A stretch of DNA of 64,000 bases from Raineyella fluvialis (GCF_009646095.1 NZ_CP045725.1:930001-994000), one strand, 5' to 3'; counted from the first letter of the stretch, positions 54,131 through 63,361 are shown. The notes: generated from the sequence alone by a model not told the origin. Made by a program: numbers and translations.

Positions 54131-55198
54131 ATGACCACATTCCTGGAAGCTGCGGCGCCCGAGGCGACGCCGCGTACGCAGCGGCGGAGCGGGCAGAGCA
54201 CCTTCCGGCCCCTGATCAACCGAATCAAATCCAGCGGCCTCATGGGCGGCGCGACCCGGTTCTACGTCGTCACGGGCATCGCGCTCGTGGTCGCGACGGC
54301 CGCCATCGTCGCCGGCCTGGTGCTGCTGTCGGGCAGCTGGTGGGCGCTCCTGCTGGCACCACTGCTGGCCATCGTCTGGGGACAGATCAGCTTCGTCGCC
54401 CATGATGCCGGGCACAAGCAGCTCCCCGGCCCGCGCTCCCTGAGCCACCGCGTCGGCCTCGTCGCCGCGAACGTCCTGCTCGGCGTCAGCTTCGGCTACT
54501 GGAACGACAAGCATGACCGGCATCACGCCAACCCCAACCACGAGGGTCTCGATCCCGACGTGGCCGAGGGCATCATCACCTGGTCCGAGCGCCAGCACGC
54601 GAAGAAGACCGGTCTGGGTCTGTGGATGGCGCGTCACCAGGCCGGCCTGTTCTTCCCGCTGCTGACCTTCCAGGGCTGGGGCCTCCAGGTCGAGGGCATC
54701 AACTGGCTGCGCCGTCGTCCCCGTGGCAGCCGGCTGGTCGAAGGACTCCTGCTGACCCTGCACTTCGCGCTCTACTTCGGCCTGCTGCTCTGGTTCCTCT
54801 CGCCCCTCCAGGCGCTCGCCTTCCTGGCGATCCACGAAGGCATCTGGGGCTTCATGCTCGCCTCGGTCTTCGCCCCGAACCACAAGGGCATGGAGATGCT
54901 CGACATCACCGACACCGAGAAGCTCGACCACCTGCAGAAGCAGGTGCCGACCTCCCGCAACATCATCGGTTCGCCCGTGGTCGACTTCTTCATGGGCGGC
55001 CTGAACTACCAGGTCGAGCACCACCTGTTCCCGTCGATGCCGCGAGCCCACCTCAAGGACGCCCAGCCGATCGTCGAGGAGTACTGCCACGAGATCGACC
55101 TGCCGTACGTGAAGGTCGGTGTCACCGAGTCGTACGGTCAGATCCTGCGCTACCTGCACGCGGTCGGCACCGGTCAGCGGCCCGAGCGGCTCGTCTGA
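54131..55198 (+). CDS. Membrane fatty acid desaturase
   Basis: Encodes 355 residues of the front-end/acyl-lipid desaturase group (FA_desaturase, PF00487). The three histidine boxes are complete: HDAGH (near residue 96), HDRHH (near 131) and QVEHH (near 297). Membrane segments flank boxes 1 and 3. It introduces a double bond into membrane lipid acyl chains using di-iron and O2. Divergent from a HisKA_3/LuxR two-component system, which recalls DesK/DesR control of desaturase in Bacillus (inference). The ATG is preceded by CGGAGT at very short spacing. Confidence 0.9.
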   Translation: MTTFLEAAAPEATPRTQRRSGQSTFRPLINRIKSSGLMGGATRFYVVTGIALVVATAAIVAGLVLLSGSWWALLLAPLLAIVWGQISFVAHDAGHKQLPGPRSLSHRVGLVAANVLLGVSFGYWNDKHDRHHANPNHEGLDPDVAEGIITWSERQHAKKTGLGLWMARHQAGLFFPLLTFQGWGLQVEGINWLRRRPRGSRLVEGLLLTLHFALYFGLLLWFLSPLQALAFLAIHEGIWGFMLASVFAPNHKGMEMLDITDTEKLDHLQKQVPTSRNIIGSPVVDFFMGGLNYQVEHHLFPSMPRAHLKDAQPIVEEYCHEIDLPYVKVGVTESYGQILRYLHAVGTGQRPERLV

Positions 55199-55473
55199 CG
55201 GTCGGCGTCCGCAGTGAGTGCCACCAGCCAGGCGACCTTGCGCCCGAGCGCGAACCCGCTCAGGTCCGGGACGCGGACCAGGTACTCGTCCTCCACCAGC
55301 ATGTTCAGCAGCCGGTAGGCGGTGGCCTTCGGCATCCCCAGGTGCCGGGCGACCTCGGTGCCGGTGACGCCGGCACCGCAGCGGGCCACCTCCTCCAGGA
55401 CGGCGAACGCGTTGCGTACGGCCTGGGGCTGGCGGGCCCGCAGCCCCACTCCGTCGTCAGGATCGGGGCTCAT
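55174..55473 (-). CDS. IclR-type helix-turn-helix protein without effector domain
   Basis: Encodes 99 residues equal to only the N-terminal DNA-binding domain of IclR regulators: AVRNAFAVLEEVARCGAGVTGTEVARHLGMPKATAYRLLNMLVEDEYLVRVPDLSGFALGRKV. The usual 170-residue ligand domain is absent. Its ATG overlaps the APC permease stop (ATGA), so it is co-translated with that transporter, and its 3' end overlaps the converging desaturase gene by 25 bases. Either a small stand-alone regulator or a relic. Confidence 0.82.
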   Translation of the reverse strand: MSPDPDDGVGLRARQPQAVRNAFAVLEEVARCGAGVTGTEVARHLGMPKATAYRLLNMLVEDEYLVRVPDLSGFALGRKVAWLVALTADADRQTSRSGR

Positions 55474-56933
55474 ACGGACGGCTCCTCGCCGCCGAGCACG
55501 TCACGCGTCGTCGGGACGTCATAGCGGCCCCACCACCCCGGCGGCCGGCGCCGTACAATCTCCCACCCGGTCAGCACCAGCAGGAGCGGCCCGATCACCC
55601 CGATCCAGGCACCCCAGCGGTCGGTGGGCTGCACCGGCCCCGCGACGAAACCGAGCCACACGGCGGCCAGCCCCAGGGCCGTCCCGATCGACCCCAGCAC
55701 GGGGGCGGCGGTGACCTCGCCGATCCGGCGCAGGAACAGCGGCACGGCGACCGCGGTGAGCAGGTAGGCGAGGACGTACGCCGACGCGGCCGCCGAGGTG
55801 GCGATCGAGACCACCGCCCAGGGACCGGCCAGCGCGACGGCCCCCGCCGTGAGCGCGAGGATCGGCACGGCCGTCACCAGGACCGCCGTGACCGGACTGC
55901 CCTGGTCCGTGATCCGGCCGACCGCTCCGGGAAGGATGCCGTCCTTCGCCAGGACGAGGAAGAGACGGGACAGCGCCGTCAGCGACGCCAGCGCACAGGC
56001 CGTGAAGCCCAGGATGCCGGCCAGCGCCAGCGCCGGGGTCCACCACGTCCCGCTCGCCTGGAGGACGCCCGTCTGGAGGGCGCCGGCTCCGGCCCGCAGT
56101 GCCGCCGTCACCGTCAGCAACTGCACGACCGCGACCACCAGGACGCTGGCCGACAGCACGCGAGGGATCGTCCGCAACGGCCGTCGGGTCTCGGCGCCCA
56201 CGAACGACGCGTGGTCGAACCCGATGAACGCCGCCACCGTGATCATCACACCTGCCGCCACTCCTCCCGGATGCGCCACGGTGGGGCTGGCCGCCGACGT
56301 CGCCGCGGCCTGCCCCCAGCCGCCGAGCAGCACTCCGAGCACCGGCACCAGCAGCACCACCAACGCCCCGGCCTCGACAGCCAGCATCACCCGGGAGGAG
56401 AGCGAGATCCGCCGGACGAGCAGGCCGAGACAGCCCAGGCCCACGGCCAGGACGGTCCCCACCGGCACCAGCGGTGACACCGGCGCGCCCACGGATGCCG
56501 CGAACCGTGCGACGTAGAACCCTGCTCCCGCCAGGGCGGTGACCCCGACCAACCCGTACGCTCCGGTCAGGAAGGCCGCCGTGGCCAGCGTCATCACCCG
56601 CCCCGGTGCCCGTGACGTGTCGACCGACTGGGCGACGTACGTGTAGAGCGACCCGGAGCCGCTCAGCCGGCGGGCGAACACCCCGACCAGCAGCGCCATC
56701 GCGAGGGCCAGTCCGGCCGCGAGCAGCACCGCGATCCAGGCCTGCGCGCCGCTGTGCTGGAGCAACAGGGGCGGCAGGGTGAGGCCGGCCGCTGTCGGCG
56801 CGGAGGCGGCGATCGAGCCGGCCAGGGCGTCGACCGGGCGTAGCGAGCGCCGCCGCAGACCGGCCAATGGCGATGACGTCGCGAACTGCGGTGCGGGCGT
56901 CGGGGACGCGATCTCGTCCTGGAGGCTCCTCAT
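55470..56933 (-). CDS. APC-superfamily amino acid permease 1
   Basis: Encodes 487 residues with about twelve membrane segments. APC-type features include SIAASAPTAAGLTLPPLLL in helix 1, RRLSGSGSLYTYVAQSVDTSRAPG between helices 2 and 3, and AAFIGFDHASFVGAETRRPLRTIPRVL in the helix 6-7 region. Probably imports an amino acid or amine. It heads a two-gene unit with the short IclR-type regulator and diverges from the second APC permease at 57088. No clear ribosome site for the ATG at 56933. Confidence 0.88.
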   Translation of the reverse strand: MRSLQDEIASPTPAPQFATSSPLAGLRRRSLRPVDALAGSIAASAPTAAGLTLPPLLLQHSGAQAWIAVLLAAGLALAMALLVGVFARRLSGSGSLYTYVAQSVDTSRAPGRVMTLATAAFLTGAYGLVGVTALAGAGFYVARFAASVGAPVSPLVPVGTVLAVGLGCLGLLVRRISLSSRVMLAVEAGALVVLLVPVLGVLLGGWGQAAATSAASPTVAHPGGVAAGVMITVAAFIGFDHASFVGAETRRPLRTIPRVLSASVLVVAVVQLLTVTAALRAGAGALQTGVLQASGTWWTPALALAGILGFTACALASLTALSRLFLVLAKDGILPGAVGRITDQGSPVTAVLVTAVPILALTAGAVALAGPWAVVSIATSAAASAYVLAYLLTAVAVPLFLRRIGEVTAAPVLGSIGTALGLAAVWLGFVAGPVQPTDRWGAWIGVIGPLLLVLTGWEIVRRRPPGWWGRYDVPTTRDVLGGEEPSV

Positions 56934-57087
56934 GGCCGGGGAGCGTAGGAATCCCGTATGTCCCCGGTGTTACGTACGGATGAATCCGGGAACACTCCCC
57001 CGCATCCGCGCCGGTCTCATTTGGACGTCGTGCCGGGTTCACCGCACCGGTGAGCCGCTGAAACACGGCGTCCGCACCATCGTCGCC

Positions 57088-58545
57088 ATGACATCACTCG
57101 CACCGGATACGGCGACCACCACCGCCGCCGATCATCGTCTCGCAGGTTCCCTCGGGCCCGGCTCGATCGTGTTCATGGTCGTCGCCGCCGCAGCCCCTCT
57201 CACCGTCATCGCCGGCGGAGCACCGCTCGGCATCCTCCTCGGCAACGGCGCCGGCTACCCGGCGATGTTCGCCGCCGTCGCCGTCGTCCTCCTCATCTTC
57301 TCCGCCGGGCTGAGCACGATGAGCCGCCTCGTGCCCAAGCCCGGCGCCTTCTTCACGTACGTCGGCTACGGCCTCAACCGCCGCTGGGGCCTGGGCGCCG
57401 CCTACCTCGCGCTCCTCACGTACACAGCCGTCCAGATCGCCGTGTACGCCTACCTGGGCTTCAGCCTCAACCTCACCGTCACCTCGCTCGGCGGGCCGTC
57501 ACTGCCCTGGGGCGTCTACACGCTGGCCATCGTCGCCCTGGTCGGCTACCTCGGCTACCGGCACATCGAACTGAGCTCGAAGGTGCTCGGCGTCCTCCTC
57601 GTCGGCGAGATCCTCATCGTCCTCGCCCTCGGCGCCGTCGTGATCGGCACGGGCGGGGCCGAAGGGCTCTCGCTGGCCCCCTTCTCGCCCGCCGCCATGA
57701 CGTCGGGTGCGCCGGGCGTCGGACTGATGTTCGCCGCCGCCGGCTTCATCGGCTTCGAGTCGACCGCCATCTATCGCGACGAGGCCAAGGATCCCGAACG
57801 GACGATCCCCCGCGCGACGTACGCCGCGGTCATCCTGATCGGCGTCTTCTACACCTTCGGCGCCTGGGTGCTGGTGATGGCCGAGGGCCCGAGCCGGGTC
57901 CTCGAGGTCGCCGCGCAGGATCCCGGTGCGATGGTGATCAACACCACCGCCCACTACCTCGGCCCGATCGGTGGGGTCATCGTCAACGCCCTGCTGCTGA
58001 CGTCGCTGTTCGCCTGCGTGCTGTCGTTCCACAACGTCATCGCCCGCTACCAGCACTCGATGGCGCACGCCGGCACCCTGCCCGCCGTCATCAAGGGCGT
58101 CCACCCGGTGCACGGCTCCCCGGCGCCGTCCTCGCTCGCCCAGACGATCACGGCGGCCGTCCTCATCATCGGTCTGGCGTTGGCGGGTCTCGACCCGGTG
58201 CTCGCCGTCTTCACCTGGTTCTCCGGGGTCTCCACGCTGGGCGTCGTCGTCCTGATGGCGATGACCTCACTCGCCGTGCTGGTGTTCTTCGCCCGGCACC
58301 GGGACATCGTCGGCTCCGTCTGGCAGACCCGGGTGCTGCCGGTCCTCGGCCTGATCGGCCTGGTCACGATGTCGGTGCTGATCGTCGCCTACTTCCCGGT
58401 CCTGGTCGGCGGCGGCCCGGTGCTGACCGCCGCGCTGATCGCCACCGTCCCGCTCGCCCTGGCCGGCGGTTACGCCCAGGCGGTCCATCTGCGGCGTCGT
58501 AGGCCGGAGCTCTACGCCGACCTCACCGAGCACATCTCCGCCTGA
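57088..58545 (+). CDS. APC-superfamily amino acid permease 2
   Basis: Encodes 485 residues with about twelve membrane segments: GSIVFMVVAAAAPLTVIAGGAP in helix 1, RLVPKPGAFFTYVGYGLNRRWG, AAAGFIGFESTAIYRDEAKDPERTIPRATY in the helix 6-7 region and SFHNVIARYQHSMAHAGTLP in the later half. It leads a unit with the ornithine-cyclodeaminase-like gene and a flavin amine oxidase, so an amine or N-methyl amino acid is the likely cargo (inference). Upstream 56934-57087 is the divergent promoter region, with no convincing -10/-35 pair. Confidence 0.9.
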   Translation: MTSLAPDTATTTAADHRLAGSLGPGSIVFMVVAAAAPLTVIAGGAPLGILLGNGAGYPAMFAAVAVVLLIFSAGLSTMSRLVPKPGAFFTYVGYGLNRRWGLGAAYLALLTYTAVQIAVYAYLGFSLNLTVTSLGGPSLPWGVYTLAIVALVGYLGYRHIELSSKVLGVLLVGEILIVLALGAVVIGTGGAEGLSLAPFSPAAMTSGAPGVGLMFAAAGFIGFESTAIYRDEAKDPERTIPRATYAAVILIGVFYTFGAWVLVMAEGPSRVLEVAAQDPGAMVINTTAHYLGPIGGVIVNALLLTSLFACVLSFHNVIARYQHSMAHAGTLPAVIKGVHPVHGSPAPSSLAQTITAAVLIIGLALAGLDPVLAVFTWFSGVSTLGVVVLMAMTSLAVLVFFARHRDIVGSVWQTRVLPVLGLIGLVTMSVLIVAYFPVLVGGGPVLTAALIATVPLALAGGYAQAVHLRRRRPELYADLTEHISA

Positions 58546-58587
58546 CCTTCCACCCACCAGTCCCCATCGATCCGCAGAGGAGCACCC

Positions 58588-59793
58588 ATGAGCACGACCT
58601 TGATGACCAGCACCCCGAACGCCACCCCGGTCACGAGCACGGACCCCGCCACGGAGGCCCCCTCGCCCACCATCGACTTCCGCTATCTGTCCGAGCAGGA
58701 CATGATCGCCGCCGGCGTCACGGACATGGCTGCCTGCATCGACACCATGGAGGAGATGTTCGCGCTGCTGGCGGCCGGTGACTACCGGATGGCCGGTGCG
58801 AACAACGACTCGCACGGAGCGATGGTCACCTTCCCGGACGTGTCGCCGTTCCCGACCATGCCGAAGAACACGGCAGATCGCCGCTTCATGGCGATGCCGG
58901 CCTACCTGGGTGGCTCGTTCGGCACCACGGGCGTGAAGTGGTACGGCTCGAACGTCGACAACCGGGCCAAGGGCCTGCCCCGCTCGATCCTGATGTTCAC
59001 CCTCAACGACACCGACACCGGCGCCCCGCTGGCGTTCATGTCGGCCAACCTGCTGTCGGCCTACCGCACCGGGGCCGTCCCCGGCGTCGGTGCCCGCTAC
59101 CTCGCCCGCCCCGATGCGGAGGTCATCGGCATCGCCGGGCCGGGCGTGATGGCCCGTACGGCTCTGCGGGCCTTCCTCGTCGCCTGTCCCGGCATCCACA
59201 CCGTCAAGGTCAAGGGGCGCGGCCGCGCCAGCCTCGAGGCGTTCGTGAACTGGATCGCGGCCGAGCTGCCGCAGATCACGACCGTCACCGTCGTGGACGA
59301 ACTCGAGGACGTCGTCCGCGGATCCGACATCGTCACCTACTGCACCTCCGGTGAGGAAGGCGACCCGAGCACCTACCCCTTGGTGAAGCGCGAGTGGGTC
59401 AAGCCCGGCGCCTTCCTGGTGATGCCCTCGCTGTGCGAGATCGACGAGGGCATGGAGGCAGCCGACGTACGCAAGGTGGTGGATGCGTCCGGCCTCTACG
59501 AGGCCTGGGCCTCAGAGACGAACGGGCCGACCCACCACTCCATCCCGATCATCGGGTGCAAGTTCACCGACATGATCGAGGACGGCCGGATGACCCGCGA
59601 CCAGATGGAGGACCTCGGTCGCATCGTCAACGGCGAGCTGCCGGCCCGCCGCGACGACGAGGAGATCGTCCTGATGTCGGTGGGCGGGATGCCGGTCGAG
59701 GACGTGGCCTGGGGCACCACCGTCTACCACCGGGCCGTCGAGCTCGGCATCGGCACGCCGCTGCGCCTCTGGGACGCCCCGGAGCTGGCATGA
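58588..59793 (+). CDS. Ornithine cyclodeaminase/mu-crystallin-family protein (tyramine-oxidase-subunit-B-like)
   Basis: Encodes 401 residues after a Thr/Pro-rich lead of about 30. Family features: YLSEQDMIAAGVTDMAACIDTMEEMF, KWYGSNVDNRAKGLPRSILMFTLNDTDTGAPLAFMSANLLSAYRTGAVPGVGARYLARPD, and the Rossmann segment VIGIAGPGVMARTALRAFLVACPGI. OCD-family proteins bind NAD(H) and act on amino or imino acids. Its coupling to a flavin amine oxidase fits the group sometimes named tyramine oxidase subunit B (from memory, not checked). GAGGAGC precedes the ATG. Confidence 0.86.
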   Translation: MSTTLMTSTPNATPVTSTDPATEAPSPTIDFRYLSEQDMIAAGVTDMAACIDTMEEMFALLAAGDYRMAGANNDSHGAMVTFPDVSPFPTMPKNTADRRFMAMPAYLGGSFGTTGVKWYGSNVDNRAKGLPRSILMFTLNDTDTGAPLAFMSANLLSAYRTGAVPGVGARYLARPDAEVIGIAGPGVMARTALRAFLVACPGIHTVKVKGRGRASLEAFVNWIAAELPQITTVTVVDELEDVVRGSDIVTYCTSGEEGDPSTYPLVKREWVKPGAFLVMPSLCEIDEGMEAADVRKVVDASGLYEAWASETNGPTHHSIPIIGCKFTDMIEDGRMTRDQMEDLGRIVNGELPARRDDEEIVLMSVGGMPVEDVAWGTTVYHRAVELGIGTPLRLWDAPELA

Positions 59794-60953
59794 ACGGCGA
59801 GGACATCACGGCCGTCGATGTCGTGGTCGTCGGCGTGGGCACGATGGGGTCGATGGCGCTGTGGCAGTTGAGCCAGGTGCCGGGGCTGCGGGTGCTGGGG
59901 ATCGAGCAGTTCGGCCCCGCCCACACCTACGGCTCGTTCAGCGGCGAGTCGCGGCTCTACCGTGCGGCGGCCAAGGAGGGCCGGATCTACATCCCGGCCC
60001 TCCTGGAGTCCCGCCGGCTGTGGCAGGAGCTCGAGGCGGAGTCCGGACGGCGGCTTCTGCTGCCGGTCGGCGCGCTCAGCATCGGCCCGGAGGGGCATGA
60101 GGACCTCGCGTCCACCCTGGCCGCCATCAGGGAGTACGACCTGCCGCACCGGGTGCTCGACGCGGCAGAGCTGGCGGCGACGTACCCGCAGTTCGCCGTA
60201 CGCCCCGGGGACATCGGCATCCTCGACGAGCTGGGGGGCGGGCTGCGCCCGGAGCTGGCGGTGATGAGCGCCACTGAGCGGGCCGTCGCCAGGGGTGCGG
60301 AGGTCCGCTACCACACGGAAGTACTCGGCCTGGCTGAGGACGGTGACGGGGTGACGGTGTCCACCAGCACGGGCACGATCCGGGCACGGCGGGTCGTGGT
60401 GACGGCCGGGTCGTGGACCACCCGGGTGCTGCCCGAACTCCGCTCGCTGATCCATGTCGAGGCGTACGCCCTGACCTGGTTCATGCCCCGCCACCTCGAG
60501 CTGTTCACCCCGGAGAGATTCCCGGTGTTCATGCGGGACCTCGACGGCGTGCATGCCTTCGGCGCGCCGAGCCTGGACGGGTACAGCATCAAGATGTGTC
60601 CCCACCTGATGTGGCCGCCGCTGGACCATCCCTCCCAGGTGCCGGCGACGATCAGTCCCGAACAACTGGCCTGGGCCGGGGAGTGGGCCCAGCGGATGAT
60701 CCCCGACCTCGTCCCGGATCCCGTCCGCTGGTCGGTGCACCACGACTCGGTGTCGCCGGACCACGTACCGGTGATCGATCGGGTCGGCGCCGGACACATC
60801 GTGGTCGCGACCGGCATGTCCGGCAACGGGTTCAAGTTCGCCCCGGTGTACGGGCGGGTGGTAGCCGAACTGGCGACGCAGGGCGCCTCCGCTCTGCAGC
60901 ATCCGATGTTCACGCTGGCCGGTCACCTGGACCGGGCGGGGGTGGCGGCCTGA
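59790..60953 (+). CDS. N-methyl-L-tryptophan oxidase/sarcosine-oxidase-like FAD enzyme
   Basis: Encodes 387 residues of the DAO family: VVVVGVGTMGSMALWQLSQ (FAD loop), GIEQFGPAHTYGSFSGESRLYR (the MSOX/MTOX pattern), VVVTAGSWTTRVLPEL, GYSIKMCPHLMW and HIVVATGMSGNGFKFAPVYGRVVAEL. It oxidises a secondary amine or N-methyl amino acid to imine plus H2O2. The cysteine in KMCPH is near where covalent FAD attachment occurs in this family, but assignment needs alignment. ATGA overlap with the OCD-like gene indicates coupled expression. Confidence 0.88.
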   Translation: MNGEDITAVDVVVVGVGTMGSMALWQLSQVPGLRVLGIEQFGPAHTYGSFSGESRLYRAAAKEGRIYIPALLESRRLWQELEAESGRRLLLPVGALSIGPEGHEDLASTLAAIREYDLPHRVLDAAELAATYPQFAVRPGDIGILDELGGGLRPELAVMSATERAVARGAEVRYHTEVLGLAEDGDGVTVSTSTGTIRARRVVVTAGSWTTRVLPELRSLIHVEAYALTWFMPRHLELFTPERFPVFMRDLDGVHAFGAPSLDGYSIKMCPHLMWPPLDHPSQVPATISPEQLAWAGEWAQRMIPDLVPDPVRWSVHHDSVSPDHVPVIDRVGAGHIVVATGMSGNGFKFAPVYGRVVAELATQGASALQHPMFTLAGHLDRAGVAA

Positions 60954-61103
60954 GGTCCGCCCGGGTCCGCGGGCATGACGGAGGGTGGGGCATGAGCGGG
61001 GGCCATGATCGGGGGCGGCACTGGTGGGCCGCCCCCCTCGGGGCCAGGCAGCCGAGACGCCCGCGGACGATGTGCCCCACCGATCAACCGCCCCGGTCGG
61101 GCT

Positions 61104-61197
61104 CCTCGCGGATGGTCAAGTACCTCGCGGACCACATAACGGCAGCGGGGTGACATGAGCATCCGCGAGGACCCTGCAGACCCCACACCATCCGCGG
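61104..61197. repeat. CCTCGCGGA repeats, 19-base period, with inverted copies
   Basis: CCTCGCGGA occurs at 61104-61112 and 61123-61131, 19 bases apart; inverted copies TCCGCGAGG at 61162-61170 and TCCGCGG at 61191 follow. The core and period match the array at 11514. The surrounding 270-base gap (60954-61223) holds no gene; it also has weak GC hairpins at 60959-60974 and 61201-61218 that may act as terminators for the genes on either side. Confidence 0.55.
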
Positions 61198-61223
61198 CAG
61201 CCCCCGAGCCCCCGGGGGACTGC

Positions 61224-62392
61224 CTACCGGGGCGCCACTGAGGTCATGAAGCCGAGGCCCTCCCCGGCGACGCCCACCGACTCACCCGCTGCCAGGAACA
61301 CCGACTGACCGCTGGTGAGGCACAGGTCCTCCCCCGCCTGGGTGAGCACTGAGTCCCCTGCAGGGTCATGAAGATGCGGGGGCTGTCCGTGGCGGGCAGG
61401 TCGCGGCGGACGGTCGACGGATCGAGGCGCCACAGCGCGAAGTGCGGGGCGGGCGTGAGGTAGCGCCAGATCCCGTCACCGGCGGCCTCGACCGGCACGA
61501 GGGTGGGGACCGACGGCCGTGGGTCGACGACCTCCATCAGGCCGTCGAGGTCGATGTGCTTGGGCGTCAGGCCGCCACGCAGCACGTTGTCCGAGGACGC
61601 CATCACCTCGACGCCGGTGCCGGACAGATAGGCGTGCATGACCCCCGCCGGGACGAAGAGCGCCTCGAACGGCTCGAGCCGCAGGCGGTTCATCAGCAGG
61701 GCGACGACGACACCCGGGTCACCGCGGTACTCACGGCTGAGCAGCGCGACGGTGTCGCGGGCCTGGGCCACGTCGGCCTCGTCCTCCGAACGCCCTGCCG
61801 CCGCACCGGACTCAAGTTCCGCGAGGAGCTCCGCGTCACCGTTCTCCAGCAGGTCCCGGACGATTGCCACCACATCCGCGCCGTCCGCCTCGAGCCGGCC
61901 GGCCAGCCGCTCGGCGGCCGAGCCTCCCAGGGCCCGCAGGATCGTGGCACTGCGCGCCGGCTCACGGAACCCGTACAGGGCCTCGAAGGGGTCGAGGGCG
62001 ACCATGATCTCCGGCTTGGGCCAGTCGTCCTTGTACGTACGCTTCGGGTCGTCGAGGGCGATGCCGGCGCCGTTCTCCCGGACGAAGCCCGCCCGCGCCT
62101 GGTCGCCGGTGGGATGCACCTGGAGCGACAGTGCCCGTGCGGCGCTGAGCAACTTCATCAGGAAGGGCAGTCGATCCCCGAACGCGGCCCGCGACCGCTC
62201 ACCCAGCACGCTCGGGTCAGCGGCGATGGCCGCGTCCAGCCCGACACCGTCGACGGTCGCCGGGCCGCTGGGATGGGCCCCCAACCAGTACTCGGCGAAG
62301 GGTTCGGCCGTCGGGCTCTGCCCGAGCAGGTCGGGGATCCGATCGGTCGTCCCCCAGGCGTAGTTCTTGTCGGCTCCGCGCAGGATGTGCAT
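61224..62392 (-). CDS. manA: Mannose-6-phosphate isomerase, class I, frameshifted
   Basis: Interconverts mannose-6-phosphate and fructose-6-phosphate. Type I PMI: NYAWGTTDRIPDLLG, EYWLGAHPSGPA, LPFLMKLLSAARALSLQVHPTGDQA (zinc His and Gln), YKDDWPKPEIMVAL (zinc Glu), FVPAGVMHAYLSGTGVEVMASSDNVLRGGLTPKHID. The last 40 residues continue in another frame as SVLTQAGEDLCLTSGQSVFL...TSVAPR. The CCCC run at 61355-61358 is the break; one more base restores LQGDSVLTQAGED. Restored length is 389 residues, normal. GGGAG lies nine bases before the ATG. Confidence 0.92.
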
Positions 62393-62496
62393 CGGTCGGT
62401 ACTCCCTTTCCTTCACCTGTCGCCGGTCAGCATAAGGGAGCCGGCTGTACGGGCGGGGCTGCCCCCGCGCCCTACGGGACGGCACAACCCTTCCGA

Positions 62497-62512
62497 ATAC
62501 CCCTAGGGGTAT
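62497..62512. promoter_or_regulatory. CsoR/CstR-type operator over the thioredoxin promoter
   Basis: ATACCCCTAGGGGTAT, a perfect 16-base palindrome matching the ATACCC...GGGTAT sites of CsoR-family repressors (copper-sensing CsoR, persulfide-sensing CstR). It lies immediately before a -10-like TAGCGT (62517-62522), so a bound repressor would block the promoter. The downstream rhodanese and thioredoxin genes favour sulfur rather than copper (inference). Confidence 0.72.
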
Positions 62513-62555
62513 GTGCTAGCGTGGAGGCCAGACACTCACCTGAAAGGGCTTGACC

Positions 62556-62936
62556 ATGGCGACGCTGCAACTGACGTCGGAGAATTTCGAGGGCACGGTG
62601 CTCGGCGAGGGCATCACGTTCGTGGACTTCTGGGCCGCCTGGTGCGGGCCGTGCCGCGCCTTCGCGCCGGTGTTCGAGAAGGCCTCCGAGGCTCACCCCG
62701 AGATCCGCTTCGGCAAGGTCGACACCGAGGCCGAGCAGGGCCTGGCGATGGCCGCGCAGATCTCCTCGATCCCCACTCTGATGGCATTCCGTGACGGGAT
62801 CCTCGTGTTCCGTCAGTCCGGCGCGCTCCCCGCCAAGGCGTTCGACGAGCTGATCGCCGCGGTCGAGGCGCTGGACATGGACGACATCCGCGCCCAGATC
62901 GCCGCCGAGCAGGCCGAAGCCCCCGCGCAGGCATGA
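62556..62936 (+). CDS. Thioredoxin
   Basis: Encodes 126 residues with a thioredoxin fold: ENFEGTVLGEGITFVDFWAAWCGPCRAFAPVFEKASE carries the WCGPC active site near residue 29, then VDTEAEQGLAMAAQISSIPTLMAFRDG with the cis-proline. A C-terminal extension of about 20 residues (MDDIRAQIAAEQAEAPAQA) is helical. Cytoplasmic disulfide reductase. ATG 62556 has AAAGGG seven bases upstream. First gene of a three-gene unit behind the CsoR/CstR-like palindrome. Confidence 0.94.
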   Translation: MATLQLTSENFEGTVLGEGITFVDFWAAWCGPCRAFAPVFEKASEAHPEIRFGKVDTEAEQGLAMAAQISSIPTLMAFRDGILVFRQSGALPAKAFDELIAAVEALDMDDIRAQIAAEQAEAPAQA

Positions 62937-63352
62937 CCACGACCGTACGCCCGAAGGGCGCGACCCTCTGGGGCCTCGTGCTCACCCTGCTTCTCGGATC
63001 CTTGACGCTGGTCGGCTGCAGCTCCGGCGGCGGCGTCACCACGGTGACACCGCACGACTGGCTGACCGCCGCAGCGAAGCCCGGAGTCGTCGTCGTGGAC
63101 GTCCGCACCCCGGCCGAGTACGCGGCCGGCCACGTACAGGGCGCCGTCAATCTGGACGTCCAGGCTGCCGACTTCACCACGAAGATGAACCAGCTCGACA
63201 AGACAGCGACGTACGCGATCTACTGCCACAGCGGGAACCGGTCCGCCGCGGCCACGACCGCGATGGGCAAGGCCGGATTCTCGCACGTGTACAACCTCAA
63301 GGGCGGGATCGCGGACCTCCAGTCGGCCGGCGCTCCCATCGTGGCGAGCTGA
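62933..63352 (+). CDS. Rhodanese-domain lipoprotein
   Basis: Encodes 139 residues: a lipoprotein signal (LWGLVLTLLLGSLTLVGCSSGGG, lipobox LVGC with Cys29) followed by a single rhodanese domain (VVVVDVRTPAEYAAGHVQGAVNLDV; active-site loop YCHSGNRSAAA; KAGFSHVYNLKGGIADLQSAG). It is probably anchored on the outer face of the membrane and transfers sulfane sulfur, perhaps to or from the thioredoxin/CPVC neighbours. The ATGA overlap with the thioredoxin gene couples translation. Confidence 0.92.
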   Translation: MTTTVRPKGATLWGLVLTLLLGSLTLVGCSSGGGVTTVTPHDWLTAAAKPGVVVVDVRTPAEYAAGHVQGAVNLDVQAADFTTKMNQLDKTATYAIYCHSGNRSAAATTAMGKAGFSHVYNLKGGIADLQSAGAPIVAS

Positions 63353-63361
63353 TCCAAAGCG

